Shown here: piece after piece, positions 1-7,218 of the stretch | How positions within the stretch are numbered: the stretch's first letter is position 1 | How the letters are laid out: each line of letters begins with the position of its first letter | Source: Bacillota bacterium | GTDB taxonomy: Bacteria > Bacillota > Clostridia > Lachnospirales > Bianqueaceae | Direction of reading: 5' to 3' | Assembly (NCBI GenBank): GCA_017620135.1 | Contig: JAFZQZ010000109.1 | Location: forward strand, 1 to 37,675 | DNA length: 37,675 nt | Translations under genes and position numbers: made by a program | Notes under the pieces: generated by a model | Databases searched by the model: none | What the model saw: only the letters and a program-made list of their open reading frames with translations | Told to the model about the DNA's origin: nothing

Positions 1-1
1 G

Positions 2-661
2 GGTATGAACATCCACCGCAACCCGCTCTGCGGCCGTAACTTCGAATACTATTCCGAAGATCCGCTGCTTGCCGGAAAATGCGCCTCCGCCGACACCCGC
101 GGCGTTCAGAAACATCCCGGCATCGGAACCACGATCAAGCACTTCCTGGCCAACAACCAGGAAGACAACCGCATGTTCACCAACTCGCATGTCAGCGAAC
201 GGGCGCTTCGTGAGATCTACACGAAGAATTTCCAGATCGCCGTACGCGAAGCACAGCCCATGTCGCTGATGACTTCCTACAATCTGATCAACGGCACGCA
301 CGCCGCGAACTATACGGATGCCGTTACGAGCCTGCTTCGCGACGAATGGGGATTCAAGGGAATGGTCATGACCGACTGGCTGACGACCTCCGATCTCTCC
401 GAGCTGCTTTCCGTCGGTGCCGTGAAGAAATACCCCAAGGCCGACGCGGCGCTGTGCGTTGTCGCGCAGAACGACCTGATCGAACCGGGTGAGATGCCCG
501 ACTTCGAACGGGTCGCGGAAGGCCTGAAGGAAGGTATCGTCACCAGAGCCCACCTGGAGCGCAACGCCAGAAATATCCTCACGCTGCTCACCAGAACGCA
601 TGTCTATTCCGATCAGCCCTATGATCAGTACGTTAAAGGGACCTGCATCACGTTCAGATAA
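2..661 (+). CDS. GH3 family beta-glycosidase, C-terminal part (cut by window start)
   Basis: The 5' end lies outside the window; the reading frame is open from base 2. The visible 219 residues are the catalytic TIM barrel of glycoside hydrolase family 3: NPLCGRNFEYYSEDP, KHFLANNQE, MTSYNLING and VMTDW. The Asp of VMTDW (about residue 124 from the first visible Met) is the family nucleophile. The protein stops only about 95 residues after it, just beyond the barrel, with no alpha/beta sandwich or FnIII domain following. Some clostridial and ruminococcal GH3 enzymes carry the sandwich before the barrel, so this is probably a domain-permuted GH3 (inference: the missing domain would lie upstream). 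An alternative is a barrel-only or truncated enzyme. It hydrolyses beta-linked sugars, substrate unknown. A strong terminator follows directly. Confidence 0.85.
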   Translation, partial: GMNIHRNPLCGRNFEYYSEDPLLAGKCASADTRGVQKHPGIGTTIKHFLANNQEDNRMFTNSHVSERALREIYTKNFQIAVREAQPMSLMTSYNLINGTHAANYTDAVTSLLRDEWGFKGMVMTDWLTTSDLSELLSVGAVKKYPKADAALCVVAQNDLIEPGEMPDFERVAEGLKEGIVTRAHLERNARNILTLLTRTHVYSDQPYDQYVKGTCITFR

Positions 662-680
662 AGCATCATACCAGTAAACT

Positions 681-730
681 AAAAAGAGAAGTTCCGGTAC
701 AACTCATTGCCGGGACTTCTCTTTTTAATT
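681..730 (+). terminator. Rho-independent terminator of the GH3 gene
   Basis: AAAAAGAGAAGT-TCCGG at 681-697 pairs with CCGGGACTTCTCTTTTT at about 710-726, giving a long stem with a roughly 12-nt loop and a run of T at its end. The stem begins about 20 bp after the GH3 stop. The A/T flanks make it potentially bidirectional. Confidence 0.9.
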
Positions 731-769
731 TCCAGAAGGTTTGGGTGTATTTTCAATTTGTTTCTTATC

Positions 770-1083
770 CGCCCCAAGTCATTGGGGAAGATAGTTGTTT
801 TTTTCTTAATCGTTCCAATCCGTTGGGGCGTTTAGTGCATTTTCAGGCTTTGCCGCCCAGTACATTTTTGCATTTCTGGGCGGCGCATCAATTTGACGAG
901 TTATCTTCCCCAATCTCTGGGCTGACAGTGTCAGTTGGCTTCTATCTCACCCAGAGATTTCAATGAATGGATGCTCCGTTTGGGCGAGAAGATTTCTCTC
1001 AAAACTATCCTTTCCAATCTCTGGATAAGATAGCTCGTCAAGTTGATATCTCTTCCAAAAAACACAGGCATTTCTGGGCGGCG
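770..1083. repeat. Non-coding region packed with related hairpins and repeats
   Basis: There is no convincing gene between 731 and 1120. Perfect hairpins are CCCCAA-GTCA-TTGGGG (772-787), CCAA-TCCG-TTGG (815-826), GCCGCCCAG/CTGGGCGGC (852-884), AATCTCTGGG/CCCAGAGATT (912-959) and, inside the last, CTGACA-G-TGTCAG (922-934). CGCCCCAA (770-777) can alternatively pair with TTGGGGCG (823-830). A 21-nt arm at 887-907 pairs with 1027-1047 over about 120 bases; its two mismatches become G-U pairs in RNA. Direct repeats are CATTTCTGGGCGGCG (871-885 and 1069-1083) and CAATCTCTGG (911-920 and 1015-1024). The pattern suggests a structured RNA or a MITE-like element, family unknown. Confidence 0.6.
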
Positions 1084-1090
1084 GAATGAT

Positions 1091-1121
1091 TATAAAAGCT
1101 AACTGCCCCAAAAGAGCTTTT
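1091..1121 (-). terminator. Possible terminator after the deformylase-like gene
   Basis: AAAAGCT (1094-1100) pairs with AGCTTTT (1115-1121) around a 14-nt loop, starting at the stop codon of the leftward PDF-like gene. On the minus strand the stem is followed by a short T/A-rich tail. The stem is short, so this is tentative. Confidence 0.4.
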
Positions 1122-1531
1122 CAGATCAGTATTCCGTCCAGATGATCGCATTCGTGCTGGATGATCTGGGCTGTCCAGCCCGAAAACTCCTGCACATGTA
1201 CTTTCATCTGCTCATCCTGATACCGCACTGTGATCTTCCGGTAGCGGGTCGTTCTGCGAGTACCGGAAAGCGACAGGCAGCCTTCTTCCGCCTCGAAAGC
1301 ATCGGCCTTCTTCGTGATCTCCGGGTTCAGCATCACGAGGTCGAACATCCCGAGTGTCACAATGATCATCCGCTTCCGCTGCCCAATCATGTTCGCAGCC
1401 ATCCCGACGCACCGGTCGCGGTTCGCCGCCAGTGTATCCCGAAGATCCCGCGCGATCGAAAGATCTGATGCCGTGGCTGGCTCAGACTTCTGTGACAGGA
1501 AAAATGTGTCGTGTATGATGGATCTGATCAT
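1121..1531 (-). CDS. def: Peptide deformylase-like protein
   Basis: 136 residues, the size of the short PDF-like proteins of Bacillota. Peptide deformylases are cytosolic metalloenzymes that remove the formyl group from the initiator methionine of new proteins. The metal-site motifs are present: EEGCLS, with the ligand Cys85, and HECDH at 126-130. The first motif, usually GxGxAAxQ, reads CVGMAANMIG (41-50), so the catalytic Gln is Met48. The protein may therefore be a paralogue with altered activity rather than the housekeeping enzyme. It is the last gene of the long minus-strand run, 23 bp after a GNAT gene; an AGGGATAAA sequence precedes the ATG. Fold assignment is firm, in vivo activity is uncertain. 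Confidence 0.8.
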   Translation of the reverse strand: MIRSIIHDTFFLSQKSEPATASDLSIARDLRDTLAANRDRCVGMAANMIGQRKRMIIVTLGMFDLVMLNPEITKKADAFEAEEGCLSLSGTRRTTRYRKITVRYQDEQMKVHVQEFSGWTAQIIQHECDHLDGILI

Positions 1532-1554
1532 TTTATCCCTTCTCTCAAACGGCC

Positions 1555-2001
1555 TTATGCCCGTATCATCTCGACGATATACTCGCTCGTTCCTTCTTCC
1601 AGCTGCCGCTGCCCGCTCTCCGCGAACCCGTGCCGGCGGTAGAAACGCTTCGCGCTTTCATTTTTCTCAAGGACCCAGAGCCGGTCGCAGCCATGTTCTT
1701 CGATCGCGAATCGGATGAGCTCGCTCCCGATCCCCTGATTCGCGAAGAAAGAGTCCACATACAGTTCTGCGATCTGCGAATCTTTGATCGTCACAAAGCC
1801 TTTGACGAATTCATCTTCAAAGACCCATATCCCTTTCAGACTGTCAGGGTCATCAAGATAACTCTTCGCCAGCGGATATACCTGCATTTCTCCGAAAGAC
1901 ACCTTGTCATTCCGGAAGATCGAACGGTAGTTCATCCGCTTCGTAAAGATCGAGATTTCCGCCAGCCTTGATGCATCCCTGGGCTCCGCATGTCTAATCA
2001 T
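1555..2001 (-). CDS. GNAT family N-acetyltransferase
   Basis: 148 residues with the GNAT pattern: the strand-4 segment AELYVDSFFANQGIGSELI, where NQGIGS is the acetyl-CoA pyrophosphate loop (its first, usually basic, position is Ala), and the C-terminal motif WVLEKNESAKRFYRRHGF. It transfers acetyl from acetyl-CoA to an amine of unknown nature. Its start overlaps the end of the upstream YdeI-like gene by 8 bp, indicating translational coupling. The substrate cannot be read from the sequence. Confidence 0.85.
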   Translation of the reverse strand: MIRHAEPRDASRLAEISIFTKRMNYRSIFRNDKVSFGEMQVYPLAKSYLDDPDSLKGIWVFEDEFVKGFVTIKDSQIAELYVDSFFANQGIGSELIRFAIEEHGCDRLWVLEKNESAKRFYRRHGFAESGQRQLEEGTSEYIVEMIRA

Positions 2002-2578
2002 AGTTCATTTCTCCATAATATTTATCGATCCCGCCATAGCCTATGATCTTCTTGTTTTCTCTCGTCTTGCTGATGAAGTTGGCAAGGCGTTTCTCAAACT
2101 CAGCAGGACGCTTTCGCGCGGCAGCGATATATGCGACGCGGATCCGCTTGTACGGTTCGGTGAAGGCCTGATAGTTTGCCCAGACGGTCTCATCCTTTCG
2201 AAGAGCGTCGATGATATCCTCCGGGAAGACGAAAGGACGACGAATGAGCTCTTCCACAGATGGTCGGATGCTCGAATGGATCAAGCCCTGACTGTCCATC
2301 AGGATCAGGCGTTCGATGTTTGGCTGTGAATAGCTGCTGCCTTTTCTGCGTGGCGTAAAACGACGCAGCTGGTGCGTATCGTCAAGTGTCCCGGCCTGTC
2401 CGTCGATCCAGCCGAAACAAAGTGCTTCCTCAACCGCATCGTTGTAGGAGACGCCTTTCTCTCCGGAGGCTTTCGTAGGGAACACAAACCAGATTTCGTC
2501 CTCCGTCTCGAAATGAGCCAGGAGCCATGCCCGCCATTCTTCGCGAGTCGTACAGATAAAAATCTTATCTTTATTCAT
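1994..2578 (-). CDS. YdeI/OmpD-associated (OmdA) family protein
   Basis: 194 residues. The segment EEALCFGWIDGQ, followed by RRFTPRRKGSSYSQPNIERL, is the signature of YdeI/OmdA-family proteins. The C-terminal half (AYIAAARKRPAEFEKRLANFISKTRENKKIIGYGG) fits the usual helical tail. In enterobacteria the family has been linked to peptide or bacteriocin tolerance, but its biochemical role is not established, so no function is assigned here. Its ATG overlaps the stop of the radical SAM-GNAT gene in an ATGA arrangement (2575-2578), and its 3' end overlaps the next GNAT gene. The three genes are almost certainly co-translated. Confidence 0.75.
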   Translation of the reverse strand: MNKDKIFICTTREEWRAWLLAHFETEDEIWFVFPTKASGEKGVSYNDAVEEALCFGWIDGQAGTLDDTHQLRRFTPRRKGSSYSQPNIERLILMDSQGLIHSSIRPSVEELIRRPFVFPEDIIDALRKDETVWANYQAFTEPYKRIRVAYIAAARKRPAEFEKRLANFISKTRENKKIIGYGGIDKYYGEMNYD

Positions 2579-3939
2579 GAAAGTCCTTCTTCGATAAAGT
2601 GTTCCTCAAACCGCTCCCAGTAGACATTGCAGACGAATGACTCGTCCGCGGAAAGATTCAGCTGGTACATCCGGAAAACCACCGGGATGCCTTTGGGCTG
2701 CCAGAATTCGTGGTAGGAATAGCAGTATTTCATGCCCGCTTTCTGCATCACGCGGCCGCTTCGCAGGTTTTTGGCGTCATGCGTGGCAGTGATATAAGGG
2801 ATGTCTCCATCCTTTCTGACCTGTGCTATCAAAGCCTTCGCCGCCTCGGTCATGATCCCCCGGCCCCAGAATTCCTTGCGAAGGCCGTAGCCCAGTTCAT
2901 ACGGTTCCTTCGTATCTACGGCGATATAGCCGATCGGAATATTGTTCTCCCTCAGGCAGACCGCGTAGGCGTACGCCCGGGGCTGCCGGTACTTTTCGGC
3001 GTAGCGGCTCTCGTAAAAGGCTTTCGTCTCGTCCAGACTCTTCATGGGAAACCACGGAAGGAAAACGTTCACTTCCTCATCCGACAGGATGAGGTGAAGT
3101 GCCTCGAGATCAGCGGGGGTGAACTTTCTCAGGATCAGCCGGTCTGTCACTAGCTCCGGTGAATTCAGCTCGGTGCCGGTTACAGATGGCCGGTACGTCC
3201 GGATGATCTCCAGGATGTCCGTTCGGCAGACATTCCCGTTCAGGACATCTCCGTTTGGCGCGAACGAGAGTGTCCTCACATCCAGCGGATCCTCCTCATA
3301 GGGCGAGGATTCCTCCACGTTCGTATCGAAGTATTCGCCCAGGTACTTCAGCGCGTTGCCGCTGGGGAATACCACGTTGCCGGAGCCGAGCGGGATCTGC
3401 AGGCTGTCGAACTCCCGCAGGATCTGGCGCGTCCGGACATTGTACGGGTTATCATCTTCCCGGCTGACCAGCCAGGCAGGGCTGAGTTTGACCGGGATCC
3501 CGGCCTTCACGGCACATTCCGCGAAATAAAGGACCGGCTCCAGCGGAATCGTCTCCTGGTGGAACGCGTCCACCGAGAGAAGCAAATTGTTGACGCCGCT
3601 GGCGGCGAGATCCATTGCGACTTTCTCGATCCGCTCCCGGTTCTTTGAAAAGTAGCCGTTCGTGATCACCTGCCGCTTGCTGATTCCCAAGTCCGTCGCG
3701 GCCGCATGGATCCGGCAGATCGTGTCCGGGTACAGCAGTGGTTCGCCGCCAAAGGTCATCAGGGTTCTGATCGGGTAATGAGCACAGACCTTCCGGATCG
3801 CCTCTACGGCCACATCCGCGTCGATATGTTCCGTGTAGCCTTCGTGGTCTCCTTCCGAACAGTGGATGCATCTCCCCGTACATGCCATCGTCACGACAAA
3901 TTCGATCCGGTCCAGATTTTTCAAATATTCATTCATCAT
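2575..3939 (-). CDS. Radical SAM - GNAT fusion protein
   Basis: 454 residues in two parts. Residues 1 to about 250 are a radical SAM domain: the cluster motif CTGRCIHC gives Cys20, Cys24 and Cys27, GGEP (64-67) is the SAM-binding motif, followed by TNGYFSK and LLLSVDAFHQE. Residues from about 265 on are a RimJ/RimL-type GNAT domain (ELVTDRLILRKFTPADLEAL ... GYGLRKEFWGRGIMTEAAKAL ... NLRSGRVMQKAGM) with a tail of about 25 residues. The C-terminal part of the radical SAM domain has Cys residues (NGNVCRTD) but no full SPASM pattern. The reading frame is unbroken. Both ends are coupled by ATGA overlaps: 3936-3939 with a GNAT gene upstream and 2575-2578 with YdeI downstream. The substrate is unknown; the fusion suggests one target that is both radically modified and acylated, or two neighbouring genes fused by chance. 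Confidence 0.85.
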   Translation of the reverse strand: MMNEYLKNLDRIEFVVTMACTGRCIHCSEGDHEGYTEHIDADVAVEAIRKVCAHYPIRTLMTFGGEPLLYPDTICRIHAAATDLGISKRQVITNGYFSKNRERIEKVAMDLAASGVNNLLLSVDAFHQETIPLEPVLYFAECAVKAGIPVKLSPAWLVSREDDNPYNVRTRQILREFDSLQIPLGSGNVVFPSGNALKYLGEYFDTNVEESSPYEEDPLDVRTLSFAPNGDVLNGNVCRTDILEIIRTYRPSVTGTELNSPELVTDRLILRKFTPADLEALHLILSDEEVNVFLPWFPMKSLDETKAFYESRYAEKYRQPRAYAYAVCLRENNIPIGYIAVDTKEPYELGYGLRKEFWGRGIMTEAAKALIAQVRKDGDIPYITATHDAKNLRSGRVMQKAGMKYCYSYHEFWQPKGIPVVFRMYQLNLSADESFVCNVYWERFEEHFIEEGLS

Positions 3940-4394
3940 ATCTTTTCCTGCAGATCCAGTTTCATAAAAACATCCGCGTACGGATTCTCGTTATATCGCG
4001 CGGTCTCCTGAAAGCCATACTTCTTATACAGCCGCGCTGCGCTTTCATATTTTGACATCGAATCCAGCACGATCCTCCGGTACCCGCTGTCCTTAGCGAA
4101 AGCCACCGCCGTATCGAGCAGCCGGTACCCCAGTCCTCTTCCCCTGAGATTCTCCGACAGGTAGAGAGCTTTTAATTCTGCCGTCTGATCATCCAGACGC
4201 TGGACGCCCACCGTCCCCACAACGGCTTCCTCCGAAACCAGGCACCAGAACCGGTCGAATTCTTCCTCCAGATGGTGGTAATATGCATGCCGGCCTTCCG
4301 GCTGGAATGCCTTGCCCAGGTTGGAAAAGCACTTTTCAGTGAACGAGAACACCGCATCTTTTAACGATTCACTATAGATGACGATCTGTTCCAT
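3936..4394 (-). CDS. GNAT family N-acetyltransferase
   Basis: 152 residues, typical single-domain GNAT. AELKALYLSENLRGRGLGYRLL contains the acetyl-CoA loop R-G-R-G-L-G, and SAARLYKKYGFQET is the C-terminal substrate and CoA region. The start is 4 bp after the stop of the APH-like gene, and the stop overlaps the start of the radical SAM-GNAT gene (ATGA). It is therefore the second gene of a tight block running from 6636 down to 1121. The acetylated substrate is unknown. Confidence 0.85.
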   Translation of the reverse strand: MEQIVIYSESLKDAVFSFTEKCFSNLGKAFQPEGRHAYYHHLEEEFDRFWCLVSEEAVVGTVGVQRLDDQTAELKALYLSENLRGRGLGYRLLDTAVAFAKDSGYRRIVLDSMSKYESAARLYKKYGFQETARYNENPYADVFMKLDLQEKI

Positions 4395-4398
4395 TGTA

Positions 4399-5487
4399 TC
4401 ACTCCTGCTCCGCGAGAAGCCCTAATAGTTCCAGAATCTCGTCTTTCAGCGCTTCATTCTTCAGACCTTCCAGGAAAAAGCAGACCTGCGGCCAGCCGGC
4501 CACCAGTGCGATCCATGAGTACCACTCGATCGCCTTTCGTTCCAGATCGTTCGCGTGATAGATCTTCAGCATGCGGCCCTGGTACTTTTCATAGCTTGCC
4601 ATGGCATAGTCCATCCGGGCCTTGGCGCCGATCGGCTCATTGACCTCTTCCTTGAAGCCGCCGCCCAGGTTCGCGAACTGGTTCACGATCACTTCAGTCC
4701 CGGCCAGGTTGAAATCGATCAGTCCGGCTATATGAAGGTTTTCGTCCACCAGGACATTGGAAAGATTCTCATCGGCCTGGAACACACAGTGAGGAAGGTC
4801 CCGGTACACGGACCTGATCTTCTTGCGGATCTCGGTATGTTTCTTCTCCAGCTTTTCCACCAGCGTTGTCTCGCCGATCTTCCGGAGCTCTTCACACAGG
4901 CTGTTAAAGTTCTGCTGTTTTTCGTCGATGCCCAGCGGAATATCGAAGGGTGAAAGGTCAAACAGGCTGTACATTCCGAACGTGCCGGACAGGTCAACAT
5001 CGCGGTATTCTTCAGCGAATCCTGCCACGCTGTCCAGTACTTCCAGCCAGATCTCTTCCTCTTTCTCCGGATCCGGTTTCAGCTCGTAGGCTGTCGGCAG
5101 ATCGACGTATTCCGCGAGATAGCAGACCAGCCTGTCCTTCGGTTGGGCCGATCTGTGCGTCCACTCGTGAAAGAATACGTCCTGCTGATCCGTCAGGAAG
5201 CGCGGACACCGGAGCCCGAACCGGATATAGCGGTCGATCAGACGGTTCATCTCCCTCAGCCGGTTTTCGGTCATGTCCGGCGCGTTGCAGAATCGCAGGA
5301 CCCACTTTTTGTCGATGATATAGTTCAGCCGGATGTCGTCCGCGTCATGCGACGTATCGATCAGACGGATATCGCCCTCGGCCTCGAAGCCGTATTTCGC
5401 AAGTTCCGCGAGGATATCCTCCCGACCGGGCGGCGTCATCGATGCCGGGAAATGCTTTCCGGGCTTTAAAGTATCTTTCTCGCTCAT
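4399..5487 (-). CDS. Aminoglycoside phosphotransferase-fold kinase (APH/ChoK type)
   Basis: 362 residues, in the size range of APH/choline-kinase-fold enzymes. The catalytic segment reads FQADENLSNVLVDENLHIAGLIDFNLAG. Asp239 corresponds to the catalytic Asp of HxDxxxxN, Asn244 to the metal-binding Asn, and Asp258 of IDFN to the metal-binding DFG-like Asp. The usual HGD is degenerate (QAD). Such kinases phosphorylate antibiotics, homoserine, choline or other small hydroxyl compounds; nothing here identifies the substrate. The start is 4 bp after the HExxH protein gene and the stop 4 bp before a GNAT gene. The neighbouring acetyltransferases make a small-molecule modification role plausible, but this is inference. 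Confidence 0.8.
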   Translation of the reverse strand: MSEKDTLKPGKHFPASMTPPGREDILAELAKYGFEAEGDIRLIDTSHDADDIRLNYIIDKKWVLRFCNAPDMTENRLREMNRLIDRYIRFGLRCPRFLTDQQDVFFHEWTHRSAQPKDRLVCYLAEYVDLPTAYELKPDPEKEEEIWLEVLDSVAGFAEEYRDVDLSGTFGMYSLFDLSPFDIPLGIDEKQQNFNSLCEELRKIGETTLVEKLEKKHTEIRKKIRSVYRDLPHCVFQADENLSNVLVDENLHIAGLIDFNLAGTEVIVNQFANLGGGFKEEVNEPIGAKARMDYAMASYEKYQGRMLKIYHANDLERKAIEWYSWIALVAGWPQVCFFLEGLKNEALKDEILELLGLLAEQE

Positions 5488-5491
5488 TTTT

Positions 5492-6406
5492 CTATCGTCC
5501 TGTTATTAACTGTAGTTGCAGTTCTAAAAAACCCGGAAGATCCGAAGGGTAATCGCCTTTCATGATCCGATCCGTCAACGCTCTCACCGCAGTCTCCTCA
5601 AACGCGTTGAGGATGCCAGTCTCGTCCCCGGAAAGGAAGTAGGACTGGTCGATCATCTCTTTCTCAGAAAACGTGTTCTGCCACTTAACATCCTCGTTCC
5701 TGTGATCATTCCGGAGGATTTTTCCCCTTTGTCGCTCCACTTCCGGATGCACGACAAGATGCAGACATTCATGGATGACCGAATCCGCCCGGAGCGTACC
5801 GGATGTGAAAAGGAAGGAGTCGCCGTCCCGATGATGATCGGATGCGTAGACACACTTGATCGGATCGATATGGATCTGTATCTCATCCACTTCCAGGCCG
5901 TATCTTTCCGCGCAGGTACCAAGACGAGTTTCGATCTTTCGAAGTTCTTCGCGGTTTGCTCCTTTCTGGCCGGCGATCCACTCTTTCTCCCAGGCCAGAC
6001 AACGCGCGAATCCGTCGCTTTCCATAACACGCGCCAGCTCCGCAGGAAAGGCCACCAGCCAGTCCCAGAGAGAGTCATCCCGCTCCGAGTCCGAGATATT
6101 CGGTGCAGCCATAATGCGGCTTTGAAAAGCATCAAAGTCCTGATAGCCGCTGTAGTCGTTCTTCAGGCTGAGCGCGGCAGCTTCCAGGATAAACGCCCGG
6201 GGCCAGTACGCGTAGGGTTCACAGGTGTTCTGCCTTGCTCCGGCGAAGAAGGCTGCATCTGGCTTCGCATCGATCAGATGCCGGATGGCTTCTATATGCT
6301 CGGGGCTTCGCTCGATCGGATAATAGTCATAGCCGGATTGAAGAAGCCCATAATAGACTGCTGAGATCCCGGGATGCAGCGTCAGGTTGATTTTCATCGT
6401 GTTCAT
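5492..6406 (-). CDS. Uncharacterised HExxH putative metalloprotein
   Basis: 304 residues, no signal peptide or membrane segment, so cytosolic. The segment SVIHECLHLVVHPEV contains HECLH (His212, Glu213, His216), a classical zinc-peptidase helix, and the acidic helix NAFEETAVRAL (Glu270/Glu271) lies about 55 residues downstream, as the third ligand does in gluzincin-type enzymes. I do not recognise a named family. It may be a peptidase or a protein that keeps the fold without proteolysis. The gene overlaps the upstream 77-residue Cys protein by ATGA (6403-6406) and sits 4 bp before the APH-like kinase gene. Co-translation with the small protein is likely. Confidence 0.65.
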   Translation of the reverse strand: MNTMKINLTLHPGISAVYYGLLQSGYDYYPIERSPEHIEAIRHLIDAKPDAAFFAGARQNTCEPYAYWPRAFILEAAALSLKNDYSGYQDFDAFQSRIMAAPNISDSERDDSLWDWLVAFPAELARVMESDGFARCLAWEKEWIAGQKGANREELRKIETRLGTCAERYGLEVDEIQIHIDPIKCVYASDHHRDGDSFLFTSGTLRADSVIHECLHLVVHPEVERQRGKILRNDHRNEDVKWQNTFSEKEMIDQSYFLSGDETGILNAFEETAVRALTDRIMKGDYPSDLPGFLELQLQLITGR

Positions 6407-6636
6407 CCCGCGTATCCGCAGTCACTTTTTTCGGGACCTCCCATTCCGGATTCATACCTGGCACGGAACTCCCTGTTGATCTCGCGGATCTCCCGCTTGC
6501 CGTCGATGTAGTCCTGGTACATGTCCGCGAGCCCCGCCGCGCAGCCATCGCAGAGTCCGTTGATGTTCCCGATGGACTCTGCGACGATCCGCTCGCGTTC
6601 CTGCTTTGTCGTATCCTTGATCAGTATTGAACTCAT
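6403..6636 (-). CDS. Small conserved cysteine-containing protein
   Basis: 77 residues. Visible features are a basic and acidic N-terminal half (IKDTTKQERERIVAESIG), a CDGC pair, the segment MYQDYIDGKREIREIN and a Cys near the C-terminus (KSDCGY). It resembles short uncharacterised proteins I recall from other Clostridia, without known function. The CxxC plus a third Cys could bind metal. Its stop overlaps the start of the HExxH gene (ATGA), and its own ATG lies 3 bp after the GNAT gene at 6640. Coding status rests on the coupling and on sensible composition. Confidence 0.65.
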   Translation of the reverse strand: MSSILIKDTTKQERERIVAESIGNINGLCDGCAAGLADMYQDYIDGKREIREINREFRARYESGMGGPEKSDCGYAG

Positions 6637-6639
6637 AAG

Positions 6640-7176
6640 CTATGCCTCTTCCCCGTTCTTTCGTAATTCTTCCCACTCGGCACGGGTGATCCGGTAGGCG
6701 TACGAAATGGTATTTCTCGGATCCGGGAATTCCTTGACTTTTTTCATCCCGTTGGCGATCGCTGTGGAATAGGAGCCGATATTCGTGTATTTCATGTAGG
6801 AGTAGACCGCGTCATAATCTGTATTCTCGAAGACCCAGTCTCGGACTGCCCTGGCGGCTTCTTTCGCGAACCCCTGCCGCCAGTACTTCTTTTGGATATG
6901 ATATCCGATCTCCGGAAGCATCTCGCCATCGATATTCTGCATAGTGACTCCACAGTCTCCGATGAATTCCCCGGTCTCCTTCAGCACCGCGGCCCATAGG
7001 CCGAAGCCGTATTTCTGATAGTTGTCCAGGCTCCAGGTAAGCCACCTTTTCGTCCCTTCCTCATCGTATGGCTTGGGGTAATGCTGCATCGTCTCCGGAT
7101 CGGAAAGGATCTCGTAGAGTGCGTCGAAGTCGTCCATGGTGTATTCCCTGAGCAGCAGGCGCTTTGTCTCGATCAT
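6640..7176 (-). CDS. RimJ/RimL-type GNAT acetyltransferase
   Basis: 178 residues. It opens with the classical RimJ/RimL start IETKRLLLREYTMDDFDAL and has EIGYHIQKKYWRQGFAKEAARAVRDWVF (acetyl-CoA loop) and NIGSYSTAIANGMKKVKEF. The family includes ribosomal-protein and other N-terminal amino-acid acetyltransferases, but close to half of such genes in accessory regions act on unknown small substrates. It heads the minus-strand block 7176-1121. The 292-bp gap upstream holds a structured repeat (7219-7445). Confidence 0.85.
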   Translation of the reverse strand: MIETKRLLLREYTMDDFDALYEILSDPETMQHYPKPYDEEGTKRWLTWSLDNYQKYGFGLWAAVLKETGEFIGDCGVTMQNIDGEMLPEIGYHIQKKYWRQGFAKEAARAVRDWVFENTDYDAVYSYMKYTNIGSYSTAIANGMKKVKEFPDPRNTISYAYRITRAEWEELRKNGEEA

Positions 7177-7218
7177 CTTTTGTTACCTCGGAGCTTTCTA
7201 TTTGTCAGTTCTTTCAAG

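Noticed and set aside
745..966. 73-codon open frame in the hairpin region
   Set aside because: It crosses several perfect hairpins, has no ribosome binding site and no protein-like pattern.
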